DNA from: an uncultured Hyphomonadaceae bacterium
GTDB taxonomy: Bacteria > Pseudomonadota > Alphaproteobacteria > Caulobacterales > Hyphomonadaceae
Assembly (NCBI GenBank): GCA_913057945.1
Contig: CAJXOF010000005.1
Location: forward strand, 62,001-126,000
DNA length: 64,000 nt
Direction: 5' to 3'
Part shown: piece after piece, positions 44,041 through 52,778 of the stretch
Layout of the letters: the number at the start of each line of letters is the position of its first letter
Numbering within the stretch: the stretch's first letter is position 1
The notes under the pieces: model-generated
Database searches by the model: none
Told to the model about the DNA's origin: nothing
What the model saw: the letters and a program-made list of their open reading frames with translations, nothing else
Made by a program: the position numbers and the translations under genes

Positions 44041-45548
44041 CCGGCGGGCTTGATCAGGTGGTCGTCGTCAAACAGAGCGCGCATCCCGGGCTTGTCGAAT
44101 TTCATCGACGGCGTCCGCGGGAGTGTCGCAACGATCTTGATCGCTATGGGCACCTGATACGCGACAAGCCTGTTGCGAAGATGGGCAAGCAGGATCTCTG
44201 CAGTCGCCTCAGCGCCACTCTGCAACTGGACAATCGCAACAGGCACCTGACCAAGCCGCGCATCTGCCAGCCCAAGGACAAAGGCCTCATCCACGGCGTC
44301 ATGTTGCTTGAGAGCGTCGGTAATAATCGTCGGCACGATCTTGAACCCACCCCTGTTGATAGCATCATCGGCGCGGCCGTGAATGAACAGGAAATCATCG
44401 TCATCAATCGAGGCGAGATCTGAGGTTCGGATCCACTCCGTACCAACCCGGTGAACACGGACTTCAAGAATACCTTCCCCCGCTTTTTCGCTTCCTGTGT
44501 CCGGATCGACAATGCGGAAGTCGGCGACGTGGCGGCGCACGCGCCCTACGGCCCCGTTTTTTGCCCGGCCATACTTGATCCTGTCATCGAGGCGCTCATT
44601 GGCAATCGCGCCGCAATATTCGGTCGCGCCGTAATTGCCCAGAACGTGGACGCTATAACGCTTCTCGAACTCCAGAACGACAGCCGGGTCAGGTGGCGCT
44701 GAACCTGTCCAGACGGCCCGCAAACTCTGGAGCTCGTCTGCACCCGGCGCTTCATCGAGCACCATCTTCATCATCGCGGGCGGCAAGCCGGCGATTTGGT
44801 GCTTGTATGTACTGATGGCCTGAATCCACTTTTTGGGATCAAACTTCTTCAGCAGGATCAGCCGCCGTCCGGTGATACCGACGCGCGCGATCGTCAGCGC
44901 GCCCGTGATATGCGCGAGCGGAGAATACTGGATCAGAGGTGACGGTTTCAGGCCGGGCCTACGTTCTTCACCGAACTCCCGATTGATCGTGTCTGTCTCG
45001 ACGACTGAGGCGAACAGCGTGTCATATCGGATCGGGATACGTTTTGGCTTGCCACTGGTCCCGCTCGTGCCGATCAGCAGCGCACAATCTTCCGATTCAG
45101 GTTTCGCCTGCATGGTGCAGTACGGCACCAGATGCGGCGCGCGCCTTTCCAGGGCGCCAAGATTGATCAGTGGAAAATTGTTCTCACTGGCCGTACGGGC
45201 CAGACCAAGACCATCGACGTCCTGTGGCTCCGCCATCATCAGGCTCAGGCCCAGTTGCGCCACTTCCTCTGCTATAGCTTGGCCCGTCTGGAACGGATTG
45301 ATCAGCACCACGCAATACCCCCCTTTGAGGAGCCCCAGAAAGGCTGCAACAGATTCCGGATGGTTGCGCGCGACAAGTCCGATTCTAGCTTGGGCCGGTG
45401 CGCCCGTCCCCTCGATCAGGAGGTCGAGACGCGAAGCCAGCCCGGCCAGCGCGCCCCATTTCAGCCAGCATCCATCCACTTCGACCCCGTCCATATCCGA
45501 CAGGTTTTCAAATGTCCCGGCGATGCTTTCTGAAACTCGGTTGGACAT
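44037..45548 (-). CDS. Class I adenylate-forming acyl-CoA ligase
   Basis: A 503-aa protein from ATG 45548, which has GGAGG seven bases upstream; the frame is open to 45689. Motifs are GTSGTSGKPKR (phosphate loop), VLGNYGATEYCG, SDLASIDDDDFLFIHGRADDAINRGGFK (hinge) and LPRTPSMKFDKP with the catalytic lysine. It is a clear paralogue of the ligase at 51154 (shared RGGFK, RLGQVP-x-AI and LPRT-x-SMK-x-D). The N-terminal domain is shorter and lower in similarity to standard ligases. It probably activates a pathway acid with ATP and CoA. Confidence 0.88.
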   Translation of the reverse strand: MSNRVSESIAGTFENLSDMDGVEVDGCWLKWGALAGLASRLDLLIEGTGAPAQARIGLVARNHPESVAAFLGLLKGGYCVVLINPFQTGQAIAEEVAQLGLSLMMAEPQDVDGLGLARTASENNFPLINLGALERRAPHLVPYCTMQAKPESEDCALLIGTSGTSGKPKRIPIRYDTLFASVVETDTINREFGEERRPGLKPSPLIQYSPLAHITGALTIARVGITGRRLILLKKFDPKKWIQAISTYKHQIAGLPPAMMKMVLDEAPGADELQSLRAVWTGSAPPDPAVVLEFEKRYSVHVLGNYGATEYCGAIANERLDDRIKYGRAKNGAVGRVRRHVADFRIVDPDTGSEKAGEGILEVRVHRVGTEWIRTSDLASIDDDDFLFIHGRADDAINRGGFKIVPTIITDALKQHDAVDEAFVLGLADARLGQVPVAIVQLQSGAEATAEILLAHLRNRLVAYQVPIAIKIVATLPRTPSMKFDKPGMRALFDDDHLIKPAG

Positions 45549-45776
45549 GGCTCTACCTCCGGACGCACCTGAAAGGCTGGCGGCTTCTGCCGCCAAATTC
45601 AGGAATTTCTGTTGCGAGGTTAAACGCGCTTTGCGCTCCCGGTAAGGGACATGAGGCCGGTGTTTCGATGCGATATTCTCCGCTGTCATGCATCGGAATC
45701 ACACCAATCAAAACTTGAATGATCGCAGGCGCATTTAAGTTCAGTCCGCTCCGTGGCGCAGAGCGCCGTGCCCGGC

Positions 45777-46532
45777 TCACTCCGTCTGCTCAAATGCCAA
45801 CCAGGCTTGATCCTGCCCAAGCAACGCATCTGGACGCTCCGTGAAGTCTTGAGTGGATCCAACGTTTCTCAGCGCCTTGTCAGCCCGCTCAGGCTGCCAG
45901 GCCCAGCACCCACCGAAGGGTCCGGTTCGCCGGCCGGGCGCGTCGAGATCCACTGTGCGCCCGTTCGAGATAAAGATCGCGCGGCGTAGAACCAGCGCGG
46001 CTTCAGCTTCATCCGTCGGCAGTGTGCCCTGCGTCCAACCGGTGAAGCCGGCGCCGAGGGATAGTCCGGAATATGGCGGCGGTCCCTTCACGGCGTAGCC
46101 GTCTAGCTCCCATTCAAGCACCAGAACGCCATCGCGTCGCAGCCGTGCGCGGCGTGTCTTGTCCGGTGTCTTGTCGTCAACTTCTACGTCGTACTGGCGG
46201 AACGGCGTGCCATGCGACAAGGCGGCGACCGCGAGGCCCGCGAGATCGATCATGTGCGTGCATTGGAGGCGCGCGTCCGTATGCTGCAACACGCTGGCAG
46301 AAGCAGGATCGAGCGCCATTCCCTCTAGCTCCGTCAGCCTTTGTCCGGCCTGCCCGCAAATCATCGTGGGCGTTCGAAGCGACTGGGTCGCCGTCCGCTC
46401 CACATGACCATCGCGCGACAGGACGGTAACGCGGAAATGGTGGAAGTCGTCCTCGACAACAGCCCGGGCTTCGGATGCCTCCGAAGCGATCTTCCGTGTT
46501 GCCACTGCAGTTCGTCTACGCAAAACGCCCAT
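45777..46532 (-). CDS. DUF2889-domain protein
   Basis: A 251-aa soluble protein of unknown function. It starts with Arg-rich RRRTAVATRKIASEASEARAVVEDDFHHFRVTV, and contains LQCTHMIDLAGLAVAAL and ARLRRDGVLVLEWELDGYAV, which resemble the DUF2889 family, where a CTH/D motif is conserved and might bind metal. No signal or membrane segment is present. DUF2889 genes are recurrently seen in proteobacterial degradation clusters for steroids and aromatic acids. It lies within the beta-oxidation operon; a hydratase-like or ligand-binding role has been suggested for such families but I cannot support one here. The 228-bp gap to the ligase start is empty. Confidence 0.72.
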   Translation of the reverse strand: MGVLRRRTAVATRKIASEASEARAVVEDDFHHFRVTVLSRDGHVERTATQSLRTPTMICGQAGQRLTELEGMALDPASASVLQHTDARLQCTHMIDLAGLAVAALSHGTPFRQYDVEVDDKTPDKTRRARLRRDGVLVLEWELDGYAVKGPPPYSGLSLGAGFTGWTQGTLPTDEAEAALVLRRAIFISNGRTVDLDAPGRRTGPFGGCWAWQPERADKALRNVGSTQDFTERPDALLGQDQAWLAFEQTE

Positions 46533-46569
46533 TACTGGTCATGACCTGTTTCTGTGAGAGCGCCCTGTC

Positions 46570-47259
46570 TTAAGCGCCGCACGTGATTGGAATGAGGGCG
46601 CCATTGATGCAGCGCGCCGAGTCTGAAAGCAGGAAACCGACAAGGTGTGCGATATCACCGGGAGGTATCCAGTCTGAGGTGTCCGAGCCGGGCATACCAT
46701 CGTGATTGGCCGGCGTGTCGATAATACTTGGCAGGACGGCATTGGCTCGACCTCCGGATGGCCTGAGCTCCTTCGACAGCGTCTCGGTCAGTTTCTCCAC
46801 CGCAGCCTTGCTGGCCGCATAAGGCCCCATGCCAAGATCGGCCTTCGCTGCGCCAGCTGCGCCAATATTCACGATACAGCCTTTCGAAACCTTCACCTGT
46901 TGCAGGCCGGCCATGCTCATATGAAGCGCCGTCTGCAAATTCATCGCCCACATCCGGTTCCACGTGTTGACCGAGCCATCCGCCAGTGTTTCCCAGGCAA
47001 ATCCGCCGGTGATATTGACCAGGTTTTCGACCGGTCCCAACTGGTCGGTGATCTCGGAAAGCGAGCGCTCTACATCCTCAAAATTGGTCAGGTCCACATG
47101 CCCGCCATAGACCAGCACGCCATCCTGCTCAGGAACGGGTTTCAGATCCACGGCGCAAACCCTGAACCCCTTGTCTGACAACTCGCGGGCGACACAGGCC
47201 CCCAGCGCACCCGCCGCGCCAGTGACAATCGTCAAACCCCTCTTCGTCTGATCCGCCAT
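46570..47259 (-). CDS. SDR-family oxidoreductase, catalytic Ser replaced
   Basis: A 229-aa classical-size SDR with cofactor loop VTGAAGALGACVAREL and Tyr-x3-Lys in GPYAASKAAVEKL. The position of the catalytic serine reads NIGAAGAAK, i.e. alanine, although the Tyr and Lys are intact. The NAD-selecting strand CAVDLKPV has Asp. An RBS (GGGGGG) precedes ATG 47259. In the operon it probably acts on a hydroxyacyl or ketoacyl-CoA; reduced activity or a different proton relay is possible given the missing Ser. Confidence 0.85.
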   Translation of the reverse strand: MADQTKRGLTIVTGAAGALGACVARELSDKGFRVCAVDLKPVPEQDGVLVYGGHVDLTNFEDVERSLSEITDQLGPVENLVNITGGFAWETLADGSVNTWNRMWAMNLQTALHMSMAGLQQVKVSKGCIVNIGAAGAAKADLGMGPYAASKAAVEKLTETLSKELRPSGGRANAVLPSIIDTPANHDGMPGSDTSDWIPPGDIAHLVGFLLSDSARCINGALIPITCGA

Positions 47260-47275
47260 GGCTGCCCCCCCTTAC

Positions 47276-48139
47276 TCAATTTTCACTTTTCTGTCGGGCC
47301 CACTCGCGCACCGGAATGAAATCAGGCGCGGCTGACGCCCGGTGGCGCAACCAGTTGGCGCCATCGACGACGAGCGTGTGACCCGTGATGTAGGACGCAA
47401 AGGGCGAACAGAGAAAACACGCCGCCCAGGCCAGCTCCTGAAGCCGTCCAACCCGGCCCGCAGGGATTTGTCGGCCACGGTCGGTCGACCAGCTGCCCTT
47501 CATGTGGGCTGCCGTGTCTTCGTGAGGAAACACTCCCGGCGCAATCGTATTGATCCGGATCTGGTCCACAGCCCATTCAACGGCGAGGGTCTGCGTCAGA
47601 TTGTTCACGGCGGCCTTGGCGGCGGCGGAGTGCGCTGAGCCCGGTCCGCCGGTCCAGGCGAATGTCGCGCCGATGTTGAGAATGGCGCCTTGGCCGCCTG
47701 CGGCCAGCCGGCGTTTGTGAAACTCCTGCGCGCAGAAGAATGTGCCATCCATGACAATCTGCGTCACAGCGCGCCAGCCATTCGGCGTTATGTCTTCGGC
47801 TGGCGCCATGAACCGGCCAGCGGCATTGTTTACCAGCACCGTAACCGGACCAAGCTTGCTCTCTATCTCGTCGAACGCGGCGGCGACATTCTCCGGATCG
47901 CGGATGTCGAGCGCAACGCCGATCGCCTGTCCACCCAACGCCTCGATTGCTGCAACGCCGGCCTCGCGGTGTTCGGCACTCCGGCTCGCGATCGCAATCC
48001 GGCCGCCGAGGCGGGAGAACCCTTTCGCCATGGCCTTGCCCAGCCCTGTCCCTCCACCTGTGACGAGGATGACGTCATCGCTGAACGTGTCAGGTGGCAG
48101 GAAAGCATGGTTTTCGGGAAATGGCTCCGGGAGTGACAT
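47276..48139 (-). CDS. 2,4-dienoyl-CoA reductase-like SDR
   Basis: A 287-aa protein from ATG 48139 (AAGGA upstream; the open frame continues to 48370 but is antisense-overlap noise inside the next gene). The cofactor loop is VTGGGTGLGKAMAKGFS, and the segment around the usual tyrosine reads GGPGSAHSAAAKAAVNNLTQTLAVEWA. The Tyr is replaced while the Lys remains, exactly as in peroxisomal/mitochondrial 2,4-dienoyl-CoA reductases (HAGSAKAAVD...LAVEWG). It would reduce dienoyl-CoA with NADPH, letting beta-oxidation pass pre-existing double bonds, for example in isoprenoid or unsaturated side chains. Confidence 0.85.
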   Translation of the reverse strand: MSLPEPFPENHAFLPPDTFSDDVILVTGGGTGLGKAMAKGFSRLGGRIAIASRSAEHREAGVAAIEALGGQAIGVALDIRDPENVAAAFDEIESKLGPVTVLVNNAAGRFMAPAEDITPNGWRAVTQIVMDGTFFCAQEFHKRRLAAGGQGAILNIGATFAWTGGPGSAHSAAAKAAVNNLTQTLAVEWAVDQIRINTIAPGVFPHEDTAAHMKGSWSTDRGRQIPAGRVGRLQELAWAACFLCSPFASYITGHTLVVDGANWLRHRASAAPDFIPVREWARQKSEN

Positions 48140-48140
48140 G

Positions 48141-48917
48141 TCAGCTTCCTTTGAATTCTGGTTTGCGCTTTTCAGCTCTTGCCGCCTTCGCCTCCTGACG
48201 ATCTTCCGTCTTGTAGAGCGCCGTGATGGCGATGAGCTCTTCCCGGATCCCCCTTCGGATCGACTCGCCGTGCAGGCCGTCGATGAGCACCTTGGCCATC
48301 GCCAAATGGATCGGTGGTCGCGCAGCAACCTTCGTCGCCAGGTCGAACGCAAATTCGTCAAGCTCTTCATCAGGCACGACGAAGTCTACAAGGCCCCATT
48401 GCAGAGCTTGTTGCGCGCCGACGGCGTCGCAAGTCATCAGCATGTATTTCGCTCTCGATGCGCCTGCGAGCGCCGTCGTGATGACGGACCCGCCGCCATC
48501 GGTGATGATGCCGTGATCGATTTCAGGCAGCGACATCCGGGCGGTTTCCGAAGCGACCCGCATGTCGCAATGCAACGCGATCTCGAACCCGCCGCCAACC
48601 GCATGACCGCGCAACGCCGCGATTACGGGCTTCTGGCTGTCGATGAGATTGAATTTCCGGCTCTGGCTTTTGCTGACATGTTCAAAATCGCTCACGCCCG
48701 CACGGCGGACCCCCAGCGCAGCCGTGTCCCGGCCGCTGCAGAAGGACTTGCCTTCGCCGCGCAGAAGGATGGACCGGATTTCACGATCATCCTGAGCTCT
48801 GACAATGGCATTGGCAAACGCGTCACTCATTTCTGAGTCCATCGCATTGTGCTTTTCGGGCCGGTCCAGGCTGATAATCGCGACCCGGCCCTTCGTTTCG
48901 TATCGGATGCCGTCCAT
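48141..48917 (-). CDS. Enoyl-CoA hydratase/isomerase
   Basis: A 258-aa crotonase-fold protein from ATG 48917 (GTG 48938 is also possible). It contains ISLDRPEKHNAMDSEM, the oxyanion-hole strand GKSFCSGRDTAALG, and ALRGHAVGGGFEIALHCDMRVASETARMSLPEIDHGI. The Glu in LPEI aligns with one catalytic glutamate. The second position (IITDGGGS instead of PGxGGTQ) is altered, so isomerase or another crotonase reaction is possible. It overlaps closely with the reductase downstream (one base gap) in the same operon. Confidence 0.88.
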   Translation of the reverse strand: MDGIRYETKGRVAIISLDRPEKHNAMDSEMSDAFANAIVRAQDDREIRSILLRGEGKSFCSGRDTAALGVRRAGVSDFEHVSKSQSRKFNLIDSQKPVIAALRGHAVGGGFEIALHCDMRVASETARMSLPEIDHGIITDGGGSVITTALAGASRAKYMLMTCDAVGAQQALQWGLVDFVVPDEELDEFAFDLATKVAARPPIHLAMAKVLIDGLHGESIRRGIREELIAITALYKTEDRQEAKAARAEKRKPEFKGS

Positions 48918-48949
48918 ACTCTCTGATATACCTTTCACTTCGTGCCGGC

Positions 48950-49855
48950 TTAGCTGGGCTCCAGCAGCCGGTTGAGGATTTCACTGACCTCGATCACGCT
49001 AGTCGGTTGTTGGAAACCTGTTTCGTCGGTGACCTTGTGCCAATTGGCGAGCAGGGATTCCGCCGTCACATTGTCGCGCATCGACCAACCTTCTGTCAGG
49101 CCAATGAAGCACCTCGAAAACCAGCCCGCCCCGGCCATGAAGATATCGCCATTTGCCGGGCAGTCGCGGTGCGCAAGCAGGGTCGCGATCGGGGCCACCT
49201 TGTCTGGCGCTTTCGGGGCACTGGGATCGTCGGACACATTATTGGTCAGCCGGGTGCCAGCAATCGGCGCGAGTGCATTGACCTTGATACCTGAGCGCTC
49301 ACCTTCGATCCGCAGCGATCTCATCAGGCCCACCAGCCCCATTTTTGCTGCGCCATAGGCAGTCTGTCCGAAATTGCCCAGTAGGCCGGATGCAGATGTC
49401 GTCAATACGATGCGTCCACCATTAGGGTTGTCTTTCATGGCGACGAAGGCCGGCTGGGATACGTTAATGCCGCCCCATAGATGGACGTCGACAACGGCTC
49501 GTGCATCGTCGAAATCGAGCTTGGCAAAACTGCGGTCGCGCAGGATGCCCGCATTGCAGATGACGCCATCGACACGTCCCCACGCATCAAGGGCTGCCTG
49601 CACGATAGCCTTGCCACCCTCTTGCGTTGCGACGCTGTCAAAATTTGCTACGGCCTCGCCGCCTTCAGCCTTGATCATGTCGACCACTTGGGCCGCCGGG
49701 CTTGCATCGGCGCCGTCTCCGGCAGCCGAACCGCCAAGGTCGTTGACGACAACACGAGCACCGCGCCGGGCCAGGTCGAGCGCATAGGAGCGCCCGAGCC
49801 CACCGCCCGCGCCGGTGACGATAACGACGTCTCCGTCAAACTTCAGCTGTGTCAT
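48950..49855 (-). CDS. HSD17B4/MFE-2-like 3-hydroxyacyl-CoA dehydrogenase (SDR)
   Basis: A 301-aa SDR with the diagnostic opening VVIVTGAGGGLGRSYALDLARRGARVVVNDLGGS. The NDLGG phrase is typical of the dehydrogenase domain of multifunctional enzyme type 2 (17-beta-HSD type 4). Catalytic Ser/Tyr/Lys are in VLTTSASGLLGNFGQTAYGAAKMG. It would oxidise (3R)-hydroxyacyl-CoA with NAD+. It overlaps the MaoC hydratase gene by four bases; hydratase and dehydrogenase fused in eukaryotic MFE-2 are thus adjacent separate genes here. Confidence 0.93.
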   Translation of the reverse strand: MTQLKFDGDVVIVTGAGGGLGRSYALDLARRGARVVVNDLGGSAAGDGADASPAAQVVDMIKAEGGEAVANFDSVATQEGGKAIVQAALDAWGRVDGVICNAGILRDRSFAKLDFDDARAVVDVHLWGGINVSQPAFVAMKDNPNGGRIVLTTSASGLLGNFGQTAYGAAKMGLVGLMRSLRIEGERSGIKVNALAPIAGTRLTNNVSDDPSAPKAPDKVAPIATLLAHRDCPANGDIFMAGAGWFSRCFIGLTEGWSMRDNVTAESLLANWHKVTDETGFQQPTSVIEVSEILNRLLEPS

Positions 49856-51132
49856 GATTTGCCTTTGCTCGACTGTTCTGCGGCGGCCTGCATCATAGCG
49901 GCCCCTCGTCTTGAAAGCTCAACGGGTGGCGCAGGCATCGTGACCGGACCGTATGCGCTCGAAGGCAACATCACTTTGGCAAAGCCCCTGGTCGTCTCAT
50001 CACCGCGCTGGTTGACGCCTTTCAGGGCAATCTCGACAACTGGCTGACCGTTCTCGACACTCTTTCCTGTGACTTCCCCGGAGATGATGTGAAAGTCTCC
50101 AACGAAATTGAACTGGCGCAGATCGACACTCAACTCCGCAAGCCAGCCATCGTCGCCCATCCAGTTGGTGACGATGTGGGACAACCAGGCGAATCGCATG
50201 ATCGCATAGTCATAACCGCCCGGCAGACCGAGATCCTGCGCCCGGCGATCATCCCAGTGGACGCGCTGTTGGGGTTGTGGAACCCCCCAATCGTCCGGCG
50301 TGTAGAACGCAGCAATCTTCTGGCGCGCCTTCCAGCCATATCTCAGCGGCCCGATATTGTATCCGTCGGCCATGCCGGTCGCGATATGACGGCTGATGAC
50401 CTCGACCATTGAGAGTGGGCCCTTGGCAACAGGCGTCAGTTCTTCACCAATCTCGACATCTTCATGATACCTGCGTTCGGACCCCCGACGCTTTTCAGCC
50501 GCATAGACTTCATCGATCCGGGCAATATCGTCTGGTGAGTAAACGTGCTTTTCGCGGTCAGCATACTTGCCCTTTTCCTTCGACCCGCGGCGCTCTGCAT
50601 TGACGCAGGAATGCTCACGCGTGGCGATTGGTGCGCCGGACCTGTCGACGTAAAGCGACCGATAGGAATCGATGACGCTCCGGCCACCCGAAAAGCTGGA
50701 TTCCTTCACCTGGATGTCAGAGGTGGTGTATTCTTCATAAGCGATATCACCCTCGAAGACCGGCTTGTAGAAAGACCATGTGGTCGAAGCGAGATACTTG
50801 CCGACGCCCCTGAAAAGACCTTTGAACAGCGGCTTGATATCATCCGGATACGGCGGAGTTTCATTCTCCCCCATCGTCTGGATAAAGAGCGGATGAGCGA
50901 CCGGGCCACGCCAGCGCGACTTGGCCGCGTAGGCCGGATCGTGCCAGAGTGGATTGTCGTCTCCGACCAGACCAAACGCAAAATGACGCATCGCGTCTTG
51001 TGACGCCCGCACATTGAATGTCGGCACAAAACGGCGTTGTGGAATGCCGATCTGTTTGCGGGCGCGCTCAATATCTTCGTCCGTGATCGTGCCGTCTATG
51101 TCTCGCGCTGCAGGCGCCGCTGTATCTTCCAT
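49852..51132 (-). CDS. MaoC-family double-hotdog enoyl-CoA hydratase
   Basis: A 426-aa protein with two hotdog folds. The N-terminal half (about 20-200) carries the hydratase signature FGLVGDDNPLWHDPAYA, with Asp and His at catalytic spacing. The C-terminal half (about 230-420) has PLRYGWKARQKIAAFYTPDDWG and DLRQFNFVGDFHIISGEV. Such proteins hydrate bulky 2-enoyl-CoA in steroid and long-chain pathways and give the R-hydroxy product used by HSD17B4-type dehydrogenases, which is the adjoining gene. Its length exceeds the usual 280-350 aa because of long insertions near residues 120-200. Confidence 0.85.
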   Translation of the reverse strand: MEDTAAPAARDIDGTITDEDIERARKQIGIPQRRFVPTFNVRASQDAMRHFAFGLVGDDNPLWHDPAYAAKSRWRGPVAHPLFIQTMGENETPPYPDDIKPLFKGLFRGVGKYLASTTWSFYKPVFEGDIAYEEYTTSDIQVKESSFSGGRSVIDSYRSLYVDRSGAPIATREHSCVNAERRGSKEKGKYADREKHVYSPDDIARIDEVYAAEKRRGSERRYHEDVEIGEELTPVAKGPLSMVEVISRHIATGMADGYNIGPLRYGWKARQKIAAFYTPDDWGVPQPQQRVHWDDRRAQDLGLPGGYDYAIMRFAWLSHIVTNWMGDDGWLAELSVDLRQFNFVGDFHIISGEVTGKSVENGQPVVEIALKGVNQRGDETTRGFAKVMLPSSAYGPVTMPAPPVELSRRGAAMMQAAAEQSSKGKS

Positions 51133-51153
51133 GTTGAACCCTTTGTGTCTTGA

Positions 51154-52680
51154 TCAGAGGTCGTATTTGTCTTGGAACATCTTTCGAAGCGCAGGCCGGT
51201 CCACCTTCATCGAGAGGGTGCGCGGAAGGCTTTCAACGAATTCAAACGCGACCGGCACCATGTACGCGGCCATCTGCTCGCGTCCGAAAGCATTCATCTC
51301 CTCGCTGGTCGGCTTGGACGCATCCGACGACGGCTCGATGATCGCGATCGGCACCTGCCCGAGACGCGCATGCTTGGCAGCCAGAATGCCGACCTCGCGC
51401 ACGCCCGGATGCAGCCTCAGAACCTCTGCAACCTTGTCAGGCAAAACCTTGAAACCACCGCGGTTAATCGCTTCATCGACCCGGCCGTGCAGGTACAGGA
51501 AACCTTCCGCATCGATTGAGGCCAGGTCGGTTGTGCGAATCCAGTCCGGGCCCGCGCGCGGCGTCTTGAGATTGAGGATACCAATCTCGCCAGCCGGAAG
51601 ATCTTCATTGGTTTCCGAACCGGTAATCCGGACTTCCATGTCCGGGCGCATCCGGCCGACGGAGCCACGCTTGGTTTGACCATGGGCTTTGTGATCAGCC
51701 AGCGACCAACCAGCGATGCCTCCCATGAATTCGGACGCGCCATATTCGACCAGAACCGGAACGTTGAAATGGTCTTCGAAGCGCTTTTGCGTTTCCGGAT
51801 CCAGCGCGGCCGTCCCGCACCGGATTGCCATCAGACTGGCAAGCTTTTCCGGCGGAATATCTGCCTCAAGCACCATGGTAATCATTGACGGGACCAGGCT
51901 GCTGACCCGCGTCTTCGTGCGCTCGACGGCATCAGCCCAGGCTTGCGGCGTAAATTTGTCGTGCAGGTCAATCGGTCTGGCCTGGTTAAGCGACAGGAGC
52001 GCGCCCCACATCCCGCCGGAATGCGAGAAGGTGGTCTGCAGGATCGCTGGCGACCGTTTCACCTTGAGGGGTTCAGCAGCCTTGTTCTTTTCCGACCGGG
52101 CGCCAAGCTGCATGGCTTTCGCGAAAGTCACGGCCGGGACAGGGATCCGCTTTGGCTCACCTGTTGTGCCACTGGTCAGACGCTCTGCGACAACATCCTG
52201 GCCCAGCGACCGGAACGGTCCTTTGCCGAGCGCTCCGAAGCCGGGCACAAACCGGACCGGATCGTCCGCGCCAATTTCGAGTACCAGACCGACCGCGCCG
52301 ACATCCTTCATCGCCGTCTTGAGTTCGGGCGTGAAATCCTGAGCGACGCCCACCACGACACCCATATTGAGCTGGCGCTGCTGTTCAGCGGTTTTCTCGG
52401 CAGGCTGATGCGGATTGAGCGGGGAAATACAATGACGCGACTGAATAAGGCCGATCAGCGCGCCAACGAGCGACGGCTCGTTTCGCGCGAGCCATCCGAC
52501 GCAGGCGAATTCCGGCAGACCCAAGGCGTCAAACTTTTGGGCAAGGCCGTCTGCGATGGCGCCCAGTTCGCCCCACGAATAGCCCTTGCCATTGAAGCGC
52601 ACCGCTTCGCTTTCCGGCTCCAGTTTCGCCAGTAAAGCGAAATGGGCCGCAATCTGTTCTGCTGGTTTGATCTCGGTCAC
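51154..52680 (-). CDS. AMP-forming acyl-CoA ligase
   Basis: A 508-aa protein from GTG 52680 with GGAAG upstream. Motifs are RLTSGTTGEPKRIP (phosphate loop), VLVEYGASEFMGG, TTDLASIDAEGFLYLHGRVDEAINRGGFKVLPDKV (hinge) and LPRTLSMKVDRP with the catalytic lysine. It is paralogous to the ligase at 44037. It is the first gene after a 98-bp gap with a large inverted repeat, and leads into the MaoC hydratase 21 bp downstream. It presumably makes the CoA thioester for this beta-oxidation set. Confidence 0.9.
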   Translation of the reverse strand: MTEIKPAEQIAAHFALLAKLEPESEAVRFNGKGYSWGELGAIADGLAQKFDALGLPEFACVGWLARNEPSLVGALIGLIQSRHCISPLNPHQPAEKTAEQQRQLNMGVVVGVAQDFTPELKTAMKDVGAVGLVLEIGADDPVRFVPGFGALGKGPFRSLGQDVVAERLTSGTTGEPKRIPVPAVTFAKAMQLGARSEKNKAAEPLKVKRSPAILQTTFSHSGGMWGALLSLNQARPIDLHDKFTPQAWADAVERTKTRVSSLVPSMITMVLEADIPPEKLASLMAIRCGTAALDPETQKRFEDHFNVPVLVEYGASEFMGGIAGWSLADHKAHGQTKRGSVGRMRPDMEVRITGSETNEDLPAGEIGILNLKTPRAGPDWIRTTDLASIDAEGFLYLHGRVDEAINRGGFKVLPDKVAEVLRLHPGVREVGILAAKHARLGQVPIAIIEPSSDASKPTSEEMNAFGREQMAAYMVPVAFEFVESLPRTLSMKVDRPALRKMFQDKYDL

Positions 52681-52705
52681 AATCGCACTTCCATTTCTGA
52701 CATTT

Positions 52706-52764
52706 ATTCACAAATAACCTGTCTTGCAACATAAGCGAGTGTCATCCGAACGGTTATTGTGAAT
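52706..52764. promoter_or_regulatory. Long inverted repeat in the operon gap, candidate operator
   Basis: ATTCACAAATAACC (52706-52719) and GGTTATTGTGAAT (52752-52764) are inverted copies differing by a single extra A, 32 bp apart, in the 98-bp gap between an acyl-CoA dehydrogenase and the ligase. The location fits an internal promoter/operator or an mRNA hairpin in the leftward operon. Confidence 0.5.
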
Positions 52765-52778
52765 CCCGCATCGCCGAG

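Noticed and set aside
48140..48370. N-terminal extension of the dienoyl-CoA reductase-like SDR
   Set aside because: It lies in another frame of the enoyl-CoA hydratase gene; ATG 48139 has a good ribosome site and family-typical N-terminus.
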